DNA from: Rhodanobacter sp. OK091
GTDB lineage: Bacteria; Pseudomonadota; Gammaproteobacteria; Xanthomonadales; Rhodanobacteraceae
DNA length: 64,000 nucleotides
Assembly (NCBI RefSeq): GCF_900142825.1
Contig: NZ_FRCH01000003.1
Location: forward strand, 340,519-404,518
Reading direction: 5' to 3'
Shown: in pieces, positions 24,765-36,479 of the stretch
Layout of the letters: every line of letters begins with the position of its first letter
Position numbering within the stretch: position 1 is the stretch's first letter
Made by a program: the position numbers and the translations under genes
The notes under the pieces: model-generated
Seen by the model: only the letters and a program-made list of their open reading frames with translations
Told to the model about the DNA's origin: nothing
Database searches by the model: none

Positions 24765-25124
24765 ATGAATGCAAAGACGACTTGCCGCTTCAGCTTGATC
24801 GGCCTGCTGGTATCCGCCGTGTTCGCGTCGGGTGCCGCGATGGCTCAAGCGGCGCCGCAGACCGACGTTCCCGGTCATCCGCGTGTCAATGAAGTCAACA
24901 ATCGCCTGGAGAACCAGCAGGATCGCATCCAGGCGGGCGTGAAGGACGGCCAGCTCAATGCCAAGCAGGCCACGCGCGACGAAACCCGCGACAACAACAT
25001 CGCGGCGCGCGAAAGCGCCGATGAGGCCAAGCACCACGGCCACCTCACCAAGCGCGAACAGCGCAACCTCAACAAGTCGCTGAACAAGGACAGCCGCCAG
25101 ATTCATCGTCAGCGCAAAAACTGA
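24765..25124 (+). CDS. Small exported basic protein of unknown function
   Basis: This 119-aa protein has a signal peptide (FSLIGLLVSAVFASGAAMAQA). The mature region is highly charged and helical, rich in Asn, Gln, Arg and Asp, with repeating elements such as VNEVNNRLENQQDRIQAGVKDGQLNAKQATRDE and LTKREQRNLNKSLNKDSRQIHRQRKN. Similar small periplasmic proteins are common in Xanthomonadales and Burkholderiales genomes but have no assigned role. The start at 24765 is supported by CGAGG 8 nt upstream. A terminator follows at 25187. Confidence 0.8.
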   Translation: MNAKTTCRFSLIGLLVSAVFASGAAMAQAAPQTDVPGHPRVNEVNNRLENQQDRIQAGVKDGQLNAKQATRDETRDNNIAARESADEAKHHGHLTKREQRNLNKSLNKDSRQIHRQRKN

Positions 25125-25186
25125 TCGAACGATACCGGTCGAATCTGTCGGTTGGGCACGTTTCCTGCCTATCGGATCAACTCACT

Positions 25187-25220
25187 GAAACCTCTCCGCG
25201 TTGGCGGGGAGGTTTCTTTT
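25187..25220. terminator. Rho-independent terminator
   Basis: GAAACCTC-TCCGC pairs with GCGGG-GAGGTTTC around a short loop, and the right arm is followed by TTTT at 25217-25220. It closes the small exported-protein gene. Confidence 0.88.
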
Positions 25221-25300
25221 GTATGCGAACAGGCAAAACACGTGCAGCCGCCATTGCAGCGGCTGCATGGATGGTGCGTGATGCGGAATGCCGGGCGCAC

Positions 25301-25888
25301 TCAGCCAATCAGTTCGAGTGCCGTGGCGCGCGCAGCCTCGCGAATCTCGCAACGAAAGTCGGTGTCCTCGAAGGTGCGTGCCAGCACCATGCCGCCGATG
25401 CACAGCGCGGCGAGCGCGAGTCCGCGCTGGCGTGCGTCGTGGCCGCGCGACTTCGGTACACCATCGGCGAGAACACCAGCCATGCCTTCCAGCAATTCGC
25501 GATAGGCCTGCTTCACGCGCGGGCTGGCGCGGGCCACGTCGGACGGCAGCGCGATCATCGGGCAGTGGCCGTCGACGTCGTCCAGGTGCGTCTGCGAGAG
25601 GTAGGCGTGGATCAGTTGCTGGGCGAAGCGATTGCCGCCGCAGGTCGGGTCGAAGTCCACCTCGGGCCAGCGCGCGGCCGGATTGAAGTGACGATACGCC
25701 TCGACCGCTTCCACAAACAGGTCTTCCTTGGTCTTGAAGTGATTGTAGAAACCGCCGCGGGTGAGGCCGGCGCGCTCCATGACCTCATCGATCGAGACCT
25801 GGGCGAAACCCTTGCGGTTGAACAGTTCGCGCGCGCACTCGACGATGCGCGTGCGGGTCTGCTGTTTGTGTTCGGCGGTGTAGGACAT
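25301..25888 (-). CDS. TetR/AcrR-family regulator divergent from GST
   Basis: This 195-aa regulator has its HTH at residues 10-55 (RIVECARELFNRKGF, then VMERAGLTRGGFYNHFKTKEDLFVEAV). The FYNHF turn is typical of TetR proteins near glutathione S-transferase or reductase genes. A Cys lies in GHCPMIALPSDVA, a segment seen in TetR C-terminal domains that sense electrophiles. The start at MSYTAEHK (25888) is preferred to the ORF start 12 nt upstream. The 148-bp divergent gap contains a perfect 14-bp palindrome, a likely operator. Confidence 0.9.
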   Translation of the reverse strand: MSYTAEHKQQTRTRIVECARELFNRKGFAQVSIDEVMERAGLTRGGFYNHFKTKEDLFVEAVEAYRHFNPAARWPEVDFDPTCGGNRFAQQLIHAYLSQTHLDDVDGHCPMIALPSDVARASPRVKQAYRELLEGMAGVLADGVPKSRGHDARQRGLALAALCIGGMVLARTFEDTDFRCEIREAARATALELIG

Positions 25889-25942
25889 GGCACGGATCAC
25901 GCGGTGGTGGCGGGGAGGGCCAGCCTAGTCCTTCGACAAAAA

Positions 25943-25956
25943 ATGTTCTTGAACAT
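25943..25956. promoter_or_regulatory. Palindrome ATGTTC-TT-GAACAT (candidate TetR operator)
   Basis: This perfect 14-bp palindrome lies in the divergent promoter region, 55 bp from the TetR start and 81 bp from the GST start. Its half-site is the same hexamer as in the palindrome at 11939-11951, in the opposite arrangement. Confidence 0.65.
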
Positions 25957-26036
25957 AAATAGATCCTTGCCAGACTGCCTCGCATGCGGGCCGATCGACG
26001 ATGCCACGCATCCCCACCACACGAGGAGGCAGGGTC

Positions 26037-26672
26037 ATGAAGCTGTACTACGCAGAGACGTTCAATCCGCGCAAACCCTGCGCGGTGGCGAAATACCTCG
26101 GTTCGCCGGTGGAGTACGTACGCGTCGACCTGGCGCGCGGCGAACAGCTGAAGCCGGCGTATCTCGCACTCAATCCGAACGGCAAGGTGCCGCTGTTGAT
26201 CGATGGAGACACGCGGTTGTGGGAGAGCGGCGCGATCATGGCTCACCTGGCGGTCAAGGCCGGCTCGGAGTTGTGGCCGTCCGACCGCGCCGCACAAGTC
26301 GAGGTGCTGCGCTGGCTGTCGTGGGACGCGGCGCATTTCTCGAGGCACGGCGCTGCGCTGTATTTCGAGCACGTGATCAAGCCGTATCTCGGCATGGGCG
26401 AGCCGAACACTGCCGCGGTGGACGAGGCGAGCGGCTTCTTCAAGCGCTTCGCCGCGATCCTGGACGCGCATCTGGCCACGCATGACTGGCTGGTCGGCGA
26501 CCGCCTCAGCATCGCCGACTTCGCCGTCTCCACGCCGCTGGGCTGGGCGACCGAGGCGCGATTGCCGCTGGACGGCTTCGATCACATCGGGCACTGGCAC
26601 GAACGCTTGATGGCGCTGCCGGCATGGCGCGAGCCGTTTCCGACGCAGCAGACGCGTACCGCCGCGGCGTAA
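26037..26672 (+). CDS. Glutathione S-transferase
   Basis: This 211-aa protein has a thioredoxin-fold N-terminal domain (MKLYYAETFNPRKPCAVAKYLG, then LNPNGKVPLLIDGDTRLWESGAI with the cis-Pro and SNAIL-like glutathione-binding region). It is followed by an all-helical domain ending LVGDRLSIADFAVSTPLGW. It conjugates glutathione to electrophiles or reduces them. GAGGAGG lies just before ATG 26037. The divergent TetR and the palindrome between them indicate local induction. The substrate is unknown. Confidence 0.92.
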   Translation: MKLYYAETFNPRKPCAVAKYLGSPVEYVRVDLARGEQLKPAYLALNPNGKVPLLIDGDTRLWESGAIMAHLAVKAGSELWPSDRAAQVEVLRWLSWDAAHFSRHGAALYFEHVIKPYLGMGEPNTAAVDEASGFFKRFAAILDAHLATHDWLVGDRLSIADFAVSTPLGWATEARLPLDGFDHIGHWHERLMALPAWREPFPTQQTRTAAA

Positions 26673-26769
26673 GCGCGAGGTGTGGTACTGCGCTATGCGT
26701 CAAAACCTGCATGCCTTCAAGCTATGCCGCGGGGGCATGATGTCGGCATCGACATCGGCCCCGCCGTTT

Positions 26770-29364
<2,595 letters not shown>

Positions 29365-29453
29365 GAAATGCAAGTCTTGGCGTGGTCGCGCGGAACAGGT
29401 AGAACGGTGCCTCGGCGCGCAGCGCCAAGCTCATTCAAGTCCGGGAGTCTCGC

Positions 29454-29963
29454 ATGGAGTTGTCGTCTGTTCCTACCGATGCCGAGTTGCTGGCGTTGGC
29501 CGGTGAGGTTGCCACCGAGGTACAGCGGTGCCGATTGATGCTGGTCACCGCCGAGTCGTGCAGCGGCGGCTGGATCGCCAAGACGCTGACCGATCTCCCG
29601 GGCAGTTCGGCATGGTTCGATACCGGCGTGGTGACCTACAGCTACGAGGCGAAGGAGGCGCTGCTGGGAGTGAATCCCCGCACGCTGGAGCACACCGGCG
29701 CGGTCAGCGAGGAAACCGTGCTGGAGATGGTCTCCGGCGCGCTGGCACGCTTCGGTGCGGGCGTGGCGGTGGCCGTGACCGGGATTGCCGGGCCATCCGG
29801 CGGCACGCCGGACAAGCCGGTCGGCACGGTCTGGATCGGCTGGAAGCGCCGTGGCGGCTATGGTCACGCACAACTGTTCCACTTTCCGGGTGACCGCGAA
29901 GCCGTACGGCGGCAGACTGTGGCCGCCGCGCTCATCGGATTGCGCAAAACACTGACGGAATGA
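29454..29963 (+). CDS. cinA: CinA-family nicotinamide-nucleotide amidase
   Basis: This 169-aa protein is the amidase (CinA C-terminal) domain alone, without the N-terminal COG1058 domain. The motifs LVTAESCSGGWIAKTLTDLPGSSAWFDTGVVTYS and VAVTGIAGPSGGTPDKPVGTVWI are diagnostic. It deamidates NMN in NAD recycling. recA follows 152 nt downstream in the same direction, the usual cinA-recA pairing of proteobacteria. Confidence 0.95.
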   Translation: MELSSVPTDAELLALAGEVATEVQRCRLMLVTAESCSGGWIAKTLTDLPGSSAWFDTGVVTYSYEAKEALLGVNPRTLEHTGAVSEETVLEMVSGALARFGAGVAVAVTGIAGPSGGTPDKPVGTVWIGWKRRGGYGHAQLFHFPGDREAVRRQTVAAALIGLRKTLTE

Positions 29964-30114
29964 GGCGGCGCGGACGCTCAGGCCGGCTTGACCGGTGTGG
30001 GATAATGGCTCCCCTGCTGTCGACCGCCAGTGATCGCGCCACCTTGATCGCAGCCGGTGAGACGCGACCCGGGCATCATGTTCCCCATTCACAGCCCAAC
30101 CGGAATTCAAGACG

Positions 30115-31152
<1,038 letters not shown>

Positions 31153-31177
31153 GCCGTGCACGTTAGCGGCCCGTTGC

Positions 31178-31212
31178 ATGCACATGGCCCGGCTCGCCCG
31201 GGCCATGTGCAT
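31178..31212. terminator. recA-recX hairpin (attenuator-like)
   Basis: ATGCACATGGCCCGG (31178-31192) pairs perfectly with CCGGGCCATGTGCAT (31198-31212) across a 5-nt loop. It lies 26 nt after recA and 69 nt before recX. No U-run follows, so it is not a classical terminator, but such hairpins limit read-through into recX in other bacteria. Confidence 0.75.
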
Positions 31213-31280
31213 TTCAGCCCGCCGTCGAATCTCGATAAGGCAACGCTGGGGAAATCTCCTCCAGCCAGGCATTTGCCGGT

Positions 31281-31787
31281 ATGGCCATGAAACGCGGTCC
31301 CGGCAAGGACGATCCGACCAAGCCAAAACGCAGCGCCTACGACAAGGCGCTGGGCCTGCTGGCGCGCCGCGAACATTCGCGCAGGGAGCTGAAAACCAAG
31401 CTGCGCCAGGGGGGCTACGAAGGCGAGGAAACCAGCGCCGCGATCGATCGTCTCGGCGAGCAGCATTACCAGGACGATGACCGCTTCGGCGAAGTCCTGC
31501 TGCGCAGCCGGATCGCGCAGGGCTACGGCCCGATGCGATTGCGGATGGAGCTGAAGACCCATGGTTTGTCCGACGCGCGTATACGCGAACTGCTGGACGC
31601 GGCCGAGGTCGATTGGGACGCTTCCGCTGCCGCCCAGCTGCGCCGCCGTTATGGCGGCGCGGGCACGGCCGACCCCGCCGAACGCAGTCGCCGGGCGCAA
31701 TTCCTCTTGCGCCGCGGCTTTGCCGCCGCCACAGTACGGAGTGTTACCCACGCCGATGTGGACGAAGCTGCCGACGAGGATTCCTGA
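31281..31787 (+). CDS. recX: RecA regulator RecX
   Basis: This 168-aa protein, mostly helical with repeated three-helix units (RRELKTKLRQGGYEGEET, DDRFGEVLLRSRIAQGYGPMRLRMELK), inhibits RecA filament growth. The motif KALGLLARREHSRRELKTKL is typical. The start at 31281 (MAMKRG) is used; 31287 is possible. It is downstream of recA as usual, separated by the strong hairpin. Confidence 0.95.
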   Translation: MAMKRGPGKDDPTKPKRSAYDKALGLLARREHSRRELKTKLRQGGYEGEETSAAIDRLGEQHYQDDDRFGEVLLRSRIAQGYGPMRLRMELKTHGLSDARIRELLDAAEVDWDASAAAQLRRRYGGAGTADPAERSRRAQFLLRRGFAAATVRSVTHADVDEAADEDS

Positions 31788-31871
31788 AATCCATCATCCA
31801 GGGATGATGGATTGACCGGTCTGGCGGCTTGGTCGCGGTGTGGCCTTTTACTGCCTGCCACCATGATCCGC

Positions 31872-34502
31872 ATGAAAACCTCCGAAATCCGTTCGACCTT
31901 TCTCGATTACTTCCGCTCCAAGGGACACACCATTGTGCCGTCCAGCTCGCTGGTGCCGGCCAGCGACCCGACCCTGCTGTTCACCAACTCGGGCATGGTG
32001 CAGTTCAAGAACGTATTCCTCGGCAGCGAAAAACCGGGCTATGTGCGTGCGGCCGACGTGCAGCGTTGCCTGCGTGCCGGCGGCAAGCACAATGACCTGG
32101 ACGCGGTGGGTTACACCGCACGCCATCACACCTTCTTCGAAATGCTGGGCAACTGGTCGTTCGGCGACTACTTCAAGCGCGACGCGATTGTTTACGCGTG
32201 GGAGCTGCTGACCGAAGTGTTCAAGCTTCCCGCCGACAAGCTATGGGTCACCGTCTATCACACTGATGACGAGGCCTACGACATCTGGAACAAGGAAGTC
32301 GGTGTGCCGGCCGAGCGCATCGTGCGCATCGGCGACAACAAGGGCGCGCCGTTCGCCTCCGACAATTTCTGGCAGATGGCCGACACCGGTCCGTGCGGTC
32401 CGTGCACCGAGATTTTCTTCGATCACGGTGCCGACATCGCCGGCGGACCGCCCGGTTCGCCGGACGAAGACGGCGACCGCTACATCGAAATCTGGAACCT
32501 GGTGTTCATGCAATTCGACCGTGCGCCGGACGGCACGCTGAGTCCGTTGCCGGCGCCTTGCGTGGATACCGGCATGGGCCTGGAGCGTCTGGCGGCGGTG
32601 TTGCAGCACGTCCATTCCAACTACGAGATCGACCTGTTCGCGCACCTGATCCGTGTGGCGGGCGAACTCACCGACACCAGGGATCTGGCGAACAAGTCGC
32701 TGCGTGTGATCGCCGACCACATTCGCGCCTGTTCCTTCCTCATCGTCGATGGCGTGCTGCCGTCGAACGAAGGTCGCGGCTACGTGCTGCGCCGTATCAT
32801 TCGCCGTGCGTTGCGCCATGGCTGGATGCTCGGCGTGCGCGGCGATTTCTTCTGGAAGATGGTGCAGCCCCTGGTCGAGGAAATGGGAGTGGCATACCCC
32901 GAGCTCGCCGCCAAACAGGCGTTGGTCGAGGAGGCGTTGCGCGTCGAGGAACAGCGTTTCGGTGAGACGCTGGAACACGGCATGCGCCTGTTCGATGAAG
33001 TCGCGGGCAAGTCCGGCAAGATCATTCCCGGCGTGGATGCGTTCCGCTTGTACGACACCTACGGTTTTCCGGTCGATCTCACGGCAGACATCGCACGCGA
33101 GCGTGGACTGGAAGTCGACATGGACGGATTCGAGCGGTCGATGAACGAACAGCGCGAGCGCGCCCGCGCCGCCGGTCGTTTCGAGGCCAAGGGGCAGATG
33201 CCGGCCGAGCTGGCCAGTCAGTTGAAGCCCACGGCGTTCCTGGGTTACGACGTGCTGCACAGCCAGGCCAGCAAGGTGCTTGGGATCGTGCGTGCCGGCA
33301 AGCAGGTAGATCAGCTTGCCGAGGGCGAGGAAGGCCTGCTGATTCTCGATCGCACACCGTTCTACGCCGAGTCGGGCGGACAGGTCGGCGATACCGGCGA
33401 GCTGATCAATCCGACCGGTCGCTTCGAAGTTGGCGATACGTTGAAGATGGGCGGCGTGTTCTTCGGCCACGCCGGTCGCTGGCAGGGCGGACAGCCGCTG
33501 CGTACCGGCGACCTCGTCGAGGCCAGCGTGGACGCCTCGCGCCGGCAGGCTATCGTGCTCAATCATTCGGCTACGCATCTGTTGCATGCGGCCTTGCGCA
33601 AAGTGCTGGGCGATCATGTGGCGCAGAAGGGCTCGCTGGTCGCGCCGGAGCGGCTGCGTTTCGACTTCTCGCATTTCAAGCCGATGAGTCGCGATGAACT
33701 CGCGCAGGTCGAGGCACTGGTGAACGCCGAAGTGCGCCGCAACGCGGTCGCCGAAGTACACAATATGGGGTACGACCAGGCGATCGAGTTTGGGGCGATG
33801 GCGCTGTTCGGCGAGAAGTACGGCGACGAAGTTCGCGTACTGAAGATGGGCGACTTCTCCACGGAATTGTGCGGCGGCACCCATGTCGGCCGCACCGGCG
33901 ATATCGGCCTGTTCAAGATCGTCGGCAGCGACGCCGGCGTGGCGTCGGGCGTGCGCCGCATCGAGGCGGTGACGGGCGCCGGCGCCCTAGCCTGGGTGGC
34001 CGACGAGGAGCGCCGCCTGGCCGAGTTCTCGCAATTGCTCTCCAGCAGCGGTGACGATGCCGTGGAGAAGTTGCGCCAGCTGTTCGACAAACAGAAGAAA
34101 CTCGAGCGCGAACTGGACTCGCTGCGCAGCAAGGCAGCCGGTTCCGCCACCGCTGATCTGGCCGGCTCGGCGGTGGATGTCGGCGGCATCAAGGTGGTCG
34201 CCGCACGACTGGAAGGGCTTGATGCCAAGGCGCTGCGCGACAGTGTGGACCAGCTCAAGCAGCAGCTCGGCGACTGCGTGATCCTGCTGGCCGGCGCGGC
34301 CGATGGGCGCGTCTCGCTGATTGCCGGCGTGCATGGCAAGGCGTTGGGGCGGGTCAAGGCAGGCAGCGTGGTGGCGCATGTCGCTGCGCAGATTGACGGC
34401 AAGGGTGGTGGCCGCCCGGACATGGCTCAGGGCGGCGGATCGGACACCCCGGATTTGCCGGCCATTCTGGCCGCGCTTCCGGATTGGGTGTCAACGCAGT
34501 AG
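31872..34502 (+). CDS. alaS: Alanyl-tRNA synthetase
   Basis: This 876-aa class II synthetase has the N-terminal aminoacylation domain ([38 protein letters not shown]) and the editing domain HxxxH in [19 protein letters not shown] completes the zinc-binding site. A coiled-coil and C-Ala domain end the protein. ATG 31872 gives the usual MKTSEIR start; ATG 31863 would add three residues. It lies 84 nt after recX in the conserved recA-recX-alaS order. Confidence 0.98.
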   Translation: MKTSEIRSTFLDYFRSKGHTIVPSSSLVPASDPTLLFTNSGMVQFKNVFLGSEKPGYVRAADVQRCLRAGGKHNDLDAVGYTARHHTFFEMLGNWSFGDYFKRDAIVYAWELLTEVFKLPADKLWVTVYHTDDEAYDIWNKEVGVPAERIVRIGDNKGAPFASDNFWQMADTGPCGPCTEIFFDHGADIAGGPPGSPDEDGDRYIEIWNLVFMQFDRAPDGTLSPLPAPCVDTGMGLERLAAVLQHVHSNYEIDLFAHLIRVAGELTDTRDLANKSLRVIADHIRACSFLIVDGVLPSNEGRGYVLRRIIRRALRHGWMLGVRGDFFWKMVQPLVEEMGVAYPELAAKQALVEEALRVEEQRFGETLEHGMRLFDEVAGKSGKIIPGVDAFRLYDTYGFPVDLTADIARERGLEVDMDGFERSMNEQRERARAAGRFEAKGQMPAELASQLKPTAFLGYDVLHSQASKVLGIVRAGKQVDQLAEGEEGLLILDRTPFYAESGGQVGDTGELINPTGRFEVGDTLKMGGVFFGHAGRWQGGQPLRTGDLVEASVDASRRQAIVLNHSATHLLHAALRKVLGDHVAQKGSLVAPERLRFDFSHFKPMSRDELAQVEALVNAEVRRNAVAEVHNMGYDQAIEFGAMALFGEKYGDEVRVLKMGDFSTELCGGTHVGRTGDIGLFKIVGSDAGVASGVRRIEAVTGAGALAWVADEERRLAEFSQLLSSSGDDAVEKLRQLFDKQKKLERELDSLRSKAAGSATADLAGSAVDVGGIKVVAARLEGLDAKALRDSVDQLKQQLGDCVILLAGAADGRVSLIAGVHGKALGRVKAGSVVAHVAAQIDGKGGGRPDMAQGGGSDTPDLPAILAALPDWVSTQ

Positions 34503-34775
34503 GTCTGCGCAAGTGCAACCTGAACATTCCATTTGTCACGATTCAGGTACATTGCACAGGTGAATCAGGCTCAGTTACTATCGACAGAGTGTCGGCGCGA
34601 CCGGTAACGGTGGTGTCGCCAGTCAGGACGCTCAGGAGTGTTTTGGCTGTGAGCCGGGAAGGCGATAGGGCCTTCGACGGATCAATCGTCGAACTGTGGA
34701 TGGACGGCTGCTCAGGGGTGAGGCGTCGTCAAGCCGCAGGCCTTTGACCAACAGCATTTATGGAGAGCAGCAATC
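34503..34775. promoter_or_regulatory. csrA leader with repeated GGA motifs
   Basis: At least seven GGA triplets lie in 139 nt before csrA: near 34626, 34635, 34657, 34679, 34698, 34702 and 34762. The last forms part of the Shine-Dalgarno. CsrA binds GGA in loops, so autoregulation by occlusion of the ribosome site is plausible. The region also carries the csrA promoter; no gene is seen. Confidence 0.55.
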
Positions 34776-34979
34776 ATGTTGATTCTGACCCGCAGGGTCG
34801 GTGAAACCCTGATGATCGGCGACGAGGTGACCGTTACCGTTCTTGGCGTGAAAGGCAACCAGGTACGTATCGGTATCAACGCACCGAAGACCGTCGCGGT
34901 TCATCGCGAAGAAATCTACCAACGGATCAAAGGCGAGCACGAAGGCGGCAGCACGCCCGACGAGTCCGCCGAACATTGA
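34776..34979 (+). CDS. csrA: Carbon-storage regulator CsrA/RsmA
   Basis: This 67-aa RNA-binding dimer is near-canonical: [34 protein letters not shown] with the L4 and R44-type contact residues ([10 protein letters not shown]). It binds GGA motifs in mRNA leaders to change translation and stability, often of biofilm and polysaccharide genes. GGAG ends 11 nt before ATG 34776. It follows alaS, a conserved order, and precedes tRNA-Ser. Confidence 0.98.
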   Translation: MLILTRRVGETLMIGDEVTVTVLGVKGNQVRIGINAPKTVAVHREEIYQRIKGEHEGGSTPDESAEH

Positions 34980-35054
34980 TCGTGAATTAAACCTTTACCT
35001 CGACCCCGCCGGTCGGTATCCTTGCCGGCTCCGCAGCGATGTGGAAACAACCCC

Positions 35055-35147
35055 GGAGAGATGCCCGAGTGGCCGAAGGGGCTCCCCTGCTAAGGGAGTA
35101 TAGGGTCAAAAGCCTTATCGAGGGTTCGAATCCCTCTCTCTCCGCCA
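35055..35147 (+). tRNA. tRNA-Ser (anticodon GCU)
   Basis: The 93-nt gene has acceptor stem GGAGAGA/TCTCTCC and an encoded CCA. The anticodon stem CTCCC/GGGAG encloses CTGCTAA, giving anticodon GCU (codons AGC/AGU). A long variable arm of class II tRNA follows, then the T-loop TTCGAAT in GGGTTCGAATCCC. The discriminator base is G. Confidence 0.98.
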
Positions 35148-35197
35148 GATACGCAAAACGCCCCCTAGTGGGGCGTTTTGCGTATCTGGCGGAGAGA
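35137..35197. repeat. 28-bp perfect inverted repeat including the tRNA 3' end
   Basis: The left arm (35137-35164) begins with the last 11 nt of tRNA-Ser (TCTCTCCGCCA). The right arm (35170-35197) is its exact reverse complement, separated by CTAGT. The inner part with GCGTTTTGCG-type sequence may act as a terminator, but the arm extends back into the mature tRNA, which is unusual. Confidence 0.9.
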
Positions 35198-35453
35198 CGG
35201 TGGCGGATGAGCCCTAACGGTTCGACAAAATTGTCTGGAACAATTTTGGACAGCCGCAGGCTGGCCCTGGAGCGCGCAGCGCGGAAGGGCGAGGCCCACG
35301 GATGGGCCGAGCAATCCCCGCAGGCACCACGCCGCCGCGCAGCCTCTCGAATCGGCGTTTTCGTGTCTTGTGTAGAGACACGGATAGATGCTTTTTTACA
35401 GACAATGTCCGCTATCGGGATGGCGAAGCTGGTGCCACCTGCCGCGCGCCCCA
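35198..35453. other. Intergenic region with small hairpins
   Basis: These 256 bp contain CAAAATTGT-5-ACAATTTTG (35226-35248) and GTGTCT-7-AGACAC (35363-35381) followed 10 nt later by six T. The latter may be a weak terminator for the tRNA-side transcript. No gene is supported. Confidence 0.45.
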
Positions 35454-36464
35454 CTACACGCCGTAGTATTCCCGGTACCAGCTCACGAAGTTGGCGACGC
35501 CGGTGTCTACCGAAACCTTCGGCGCGTAGCCGACTGCCCGGATCAATTCCGACACGTCCGCCTCGGTATCGGGTACGTCGCCCGCCTGCAAGGGCAGCAT
35601 CTCCATCTGCGCCTTGCGCCCGAGGCACTGCTCCAGCACCGCGATGTAGCGCAACAATTCCACGGGTTCCGCATTGCCGATGTTGTACAGCCGGTAGGGC
35701 GCAACGCCGCTGCTGGCAGGGTCGGGGAGATTCCCGTTCCAGCTGCTGTTCTTTTCGGGCAACGTATCCAGCGCGCGGACCACGCCTTCGACGATGTCAT
35801 CCACATAGGTAAAGCTGCGCTTGTGCTTGCCGTGGTTGAACACCTTGATCGGCTCGCCGGCCAGAATCGCCTTGGTGAACAAGAACAGCGCCATGTCCGG
35901 GCGCCCCCATGGGCCATAGACCGTGAAGAAGCGCAGGCCGGTGCACGGTATGCCATACAGATGCGCGTAACTGTGCGCCATCTGCTCGTTGGCTTTCTTG
36001 GAGGCGGCGTACAGGGTAAGCGGATGCTCGGTGGGCTGATGCTCGGAAAACGGCATAGCCGTGTTGGCGCCGTACACCGAGCTGGTGGAGGCAAAGACCA
36101 GATGCTCCACATCATGCTGGCGGCAACCTTCCAGAATATGCAGAAAACCGGTGATGTTGCTGGCCACGTAGATGTGCGGATTTTCGGCCGCATAGCGCAC
36201 GCCAGCCTGCGCTGCCAGATTGATCACCCGCTGCGGCTTGTGCGTAGAGAACGCGCTTTCCACCGCTGCGCGATCGGCCAGGTCGGCATGGATATGCGTA
36301 TAGCCCGGGTGCGCCATGAAACGCGCCAGCCGCGCCTTCTTCAGGTTGACGTCGTAGTAATCGCTGAGGCTATCGAATCCGATGACCTCGTCGCCGCGTT
36401 CAAGCAGTTGCAGCGCGACGTGCGAACCGATGAAACCGGCGGTACCGGTAACCAGCACTTTCAT
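35454..36464 (-). CDS. NAD-dependent nucleotide-sugar epimerase, UDP-glucuronate 4-epimerase type
   Basis: This 336-aa extended SDR has the Rossmann motif GTAGFIGSH and the catalytic Tyr-Lys in [19 protein letters not shown] precedes it, and the substrate region [18 protein letters not shown] follows. The [11 protein letters not shown] stretch after the first beta-alpha-beta unit is that of CapI/LpsL-type UDP-glucuronate 4-epimerases, giving UDP-galacturonate. It lies 15 nt after the dehydrogenase gene (same strand). It is part of the polysaccharide locus. Confidence 0.88.
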   Translation of the reverse strand: MKVLVTGTAGFIGSHVALQLLERGDEVIGFDSLSDYYDVNLKKARLARFMAHPGYTHIHADLADRAAVESAFSTHKPQRVINLAAQAGVRYAAENPHIYVASNITGFLHILEGCRQHDVEHLVFASTSSVYGANTAMPFSEHQPTEHPLTLYAASKKANEQMAHSYAHLYGIPCTGLRFFTVYGPWGRPDMALFLFTKAILAGEPIKVFNHGKHKRSFTYVDDIVEGVVRALDTLPEKNSSWNGNLPDPASSGVAPYRLYNIGNAEPVELLRYIAVLEQCLGRKAQMEMLPLQAGDVPDTEADVSELIRAVGYAPKVSVDTGVANFVSWYREYYGV

Positions 36465-36479
36465 GGCATGAAATCCTGT

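Noticed and set aside
32241..33884. 547-aa open frame antisense to alaS
   Set aside because: The alaS frame carries all expected motifs; the antisense product is His/Arg/Gln-rich without family features.
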